Below are positions 5,514-6,485 of a DNA stretch of 6,485 bases, one piece after another (position 1 is the stretch's first letter; every line of letters starts with the position of its first letter). Location of the stretch: assembly GCA_030040725.1 (NCBI GenBank), contig JASHTD010000320.1:1-6485 (forward strand), in the 5' to 3' direction. The position numbers were made by a program, and so were the translations under genes. The stretch comes from Candidatus Sulfotelmatobacter sp. (GTDB taxonomy: Bacteria; Acidobacteriota; Terriglobia; Terriglobales; Acidobacteriaceae). The notes under the pieces were generated by a model. That model was given only the letters and a program-made list of their open reading frames with translations. It made no database searches and had not been told where the DNA came from.

Positions 5514-6044
5514 TCAGAGTAACCTATCGCCACGGTAGACCAGTTTTCCCTCGATCATGCGCGCTTCTGCGGTCAAGCGATGCGGCTTCGCCGGCGCGCT
5601 GTCATCGGTATGCATCACTTCGTGTCCGTGCGCAACCAGCCAGTCGGAGACCAGCATGCGGTGGCAGCGGAAGTATACCCGCTCAGCGCACATGTAGGCG
5701 GTGGGTGATTGTTCGGCGAGGGTAATGAGCTCCGCGATGGCAGCCTCGAATTCTGCAGTGAGCATGTAATCGGCGTAGTTGCGAAAGGAAGCATTGCGCA
5801 GGGCGATATTTGGCGAGTCGTCGCGCAGCTTCTTGCGATAACCTCCGAGAGCTTTCATCCACACATAACGAATGCCAACTGCGGCGAGACTTATTTCCAG
5901 TGATTCGCGATTAAATTGCGGCAGCCGTCGCGACATGGGGAAAGCACGTATATCGACCAGAGTTTGAATCTTGTGCGCCTGCAGTGTCTCGATCAAGTTT
6001 TCGAGCGAGCGCGTCGAATGTCCGATCGTATGGAGGCGAGCCAA
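5514..6044 (-). CDS. DUF488 family protein
   Basis: This 176-residue protein belongs to the DUF488 family, small cytoplasmic proteins of unproven function. Visible family motifs are TIGHSTR (6-12), DIRAFPMSRRLPQFN (31-45), LGGYRKK (66-72), a FRNYADYM segment (87-94), MCAE (118-121) and CHRMLVSDWL (127-136). The invariant-looking Cys119, Glu121, Cys127, His128 and Arg129, together with the early His9, Asp31 and Arg33, suggest a catalytic or ligand-binding pocket, but no reaction can be assigned. The start is taken as TTG at 6044: AAAGG lies four bases before it, the family motif TIGHS then begins at residue 6 as usual, and no ATG or GTG is available upstream before the selA stop. CTG at 6047 is a less likely alternative. 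It lies 21 bases after selA and shares its reading frame, and 24 bases before acpS, so it is probably the middle gene of an operon. Confidence 0.9.
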   Translation of the reverse strand: MARLHTIGHSTRSLENLIETLQAHKIQTLVDIRAFPMSRRLPQFNRESLEISLAAVGIRYVWMKALGGYRKKLRDDSPNIALRNASFRNYADYMLTAEFEAAIAELITLAEQSPTAYMCAERVYFRCHRMLVSDWLVAHGHEVMHTDDSAPAKPHRLTAEARMIEGKLVYRGDRLL

Positions 6045-6048
6045 CAGA

Positions 6049-6053
6049 CCTTT
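6049..6053 (-). promoter_or_regulatory. Shine-Dalgarno site supporting the TTG start of the DUF488 gene
   Basis: AAAGG on the minus strand, four bases (TCTG) before TTG at 6044. It lies in the 21-base gap after the selA stop. The same bases form an AGGTCT element discussed in the findings. Confidence 0.55.
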
Positions 6054-6065
6054 GATGCAGCGTCT

Positions 6066-6485
6066 TCACGCCGCGATGCGGGTAAGAGCGCTCGCCAATG
6101 CGGCATCCTGTTCGGGAAAGACAGTGCGCAGATCGAGCAGTACGCGGTTTTCCTCTACGCGGCCGATCACCGGAGGCTCGCAGGCGCGAAGTTTCGTGCA
6201 AAGTTCCTCAGCGCTGATTCCCTCAGCGGTCAAAGCAAGCAAACGCGTCGGTAAAACGCAGGAAGGCGCGGCACCTCCGCCGAGCAGCGATTCTCCGTCG
6301 ACAATCTCCGTTTTCAAGTTCGGGGAATCGATGCATTTCGCCAGTTCTTCTGCGCGTCGGCCGATTTCTTCTTTTGTCGCACGCATCATGCGGAGGATTG
6401 GAATCGCATCGTGATCCCTCCGCACATAGGCGATCAGGGTTGCTTCCAGAGCGGCATACGTAAGTTTATCGACGCGCAATGCTCG
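6066..6485 (-). CDS. selA: L-seryl-tRNA(Sec) selenium transferase, C-terminal part (5' end outside window)
   Basis: SelA is a PLP-dependent enzyme that converts seryl-tRNA(Sec) to selenocysteinyl-tRNA(Sec) using selenophosphate. The last 139 residues are present. The frame is open to the window edge, where RALRVDKLTYAALEATL matches the segment just after the PLP-binding region of the family. The TTG at 6479 is an internal Leu codon, not a start. Other matching parts are IPILRMM, the glycine-rich SLLGGGAAPSCVLPT stretch, and PPVIGRVEENRVLLDLRTVFPEQD near the C-terminus. The PLP lysine lies upstream and cannot be checked. The stop is TGA at 6068-6066, at the place the family normally ends. Its presence implies that the organism makes selenoproteins, so selB, selC and selD should exist elsewhere. 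It is the first visible gene of the minus-strand cluster with the DUF488 gene and acpS. Confidence 0.93.
   Translation of the reverse strand, partial: RALRVDKLTYAALEATLIAYVRRDHDAIPILRMMRATKEEIGRRAEELAKCIDSPNLKTEIVDGESLLGGGAAPSCVLPTRLLALTAEGISAEELCTKLRACEPPVIGRVEENRVLLDLRTVFPEQDAALASALTRIAA

Noticed and set aside
5916..6414. Two overlapping plus-strand open frames across the selA/DUF488 boundary
   Set aside because: Both are antisense to two well-recognised protein families and have Arg/Ser/Ala-rich, low-information translations.

Overview
The window reads as chromosomal DNA from a Gram-negative, moderately GC-rich bacterium. The gene content and style best fit an Acidobacteriota member (Koribacter/Terriglobia-like). 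Signs are an outer-membrane-type MCE protein, a selenocysteine pathway gene, a very large membrane-embedded spermidine-synthase-like protein, and a TGC-TAAAAT box ending only 7 bases before a start codon. This assignment is inference from protein style and was not tested by a search. There are no mobile elements, tRNA or rRNA genes, or CRISPR arrays.

Layout. Positions 2-1399 hold two plus-strand genes: the 3' end of recG (helicase motifs V and VI plus the C-terminal tail) and, 18 bases later, a complete lipA (lipoyl synthase). Positions 1400-1456 separate convergent genes and contain an array of short ATTG/CAAT units spaced exactly 8 bases apart, which can fold in several registers. The rest is on the minus strand. 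Reading from the right edge: the 3' end of selA (6485-6066), a DUF488 gene (6044-5514), acpS (5489-5112), an 800-residue polytopic membrane protein with a central spermidine-synthase/methyltransferase fold (5043-2641), and an MCE/MlaD-type lipid-transport protein (2536-1457).

How the genes fit together. The selA, DUF488 and acpS genes are tightly spaced (21 and 24 bases) and probably co-transcribed. The 800-residue gene follows after 68 bases and the MCE gene after 104 bases. Both gaps contain candidate extended -10 promoters, so the strand may carry two or three overlapping transcription units. LipA and AcpS both act on acyl-carrier metabolism: AcpS makes holo-ACP, octanoyl-ACP supplies the octanoyl group, and LipA inserts sulfur into it. 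They lie on opposite strands, so this is a loose functional link only.

The most notable points are: the MCE protein's C-terminal half is five tandem repeats with an exact 34-residue period; the MCE gene has no MlaE/MlaF partners in view; the membrane synthase-like protein appears to lack the canonical catalytic Asp of spermidine synthases; the convergent junction carries an 8-base phased inverted array; and the selA UGA stop is in frame with the downstream DUF488 gene and is followed by an AGGUCU element that probably serves only as a ribosome-binding site.
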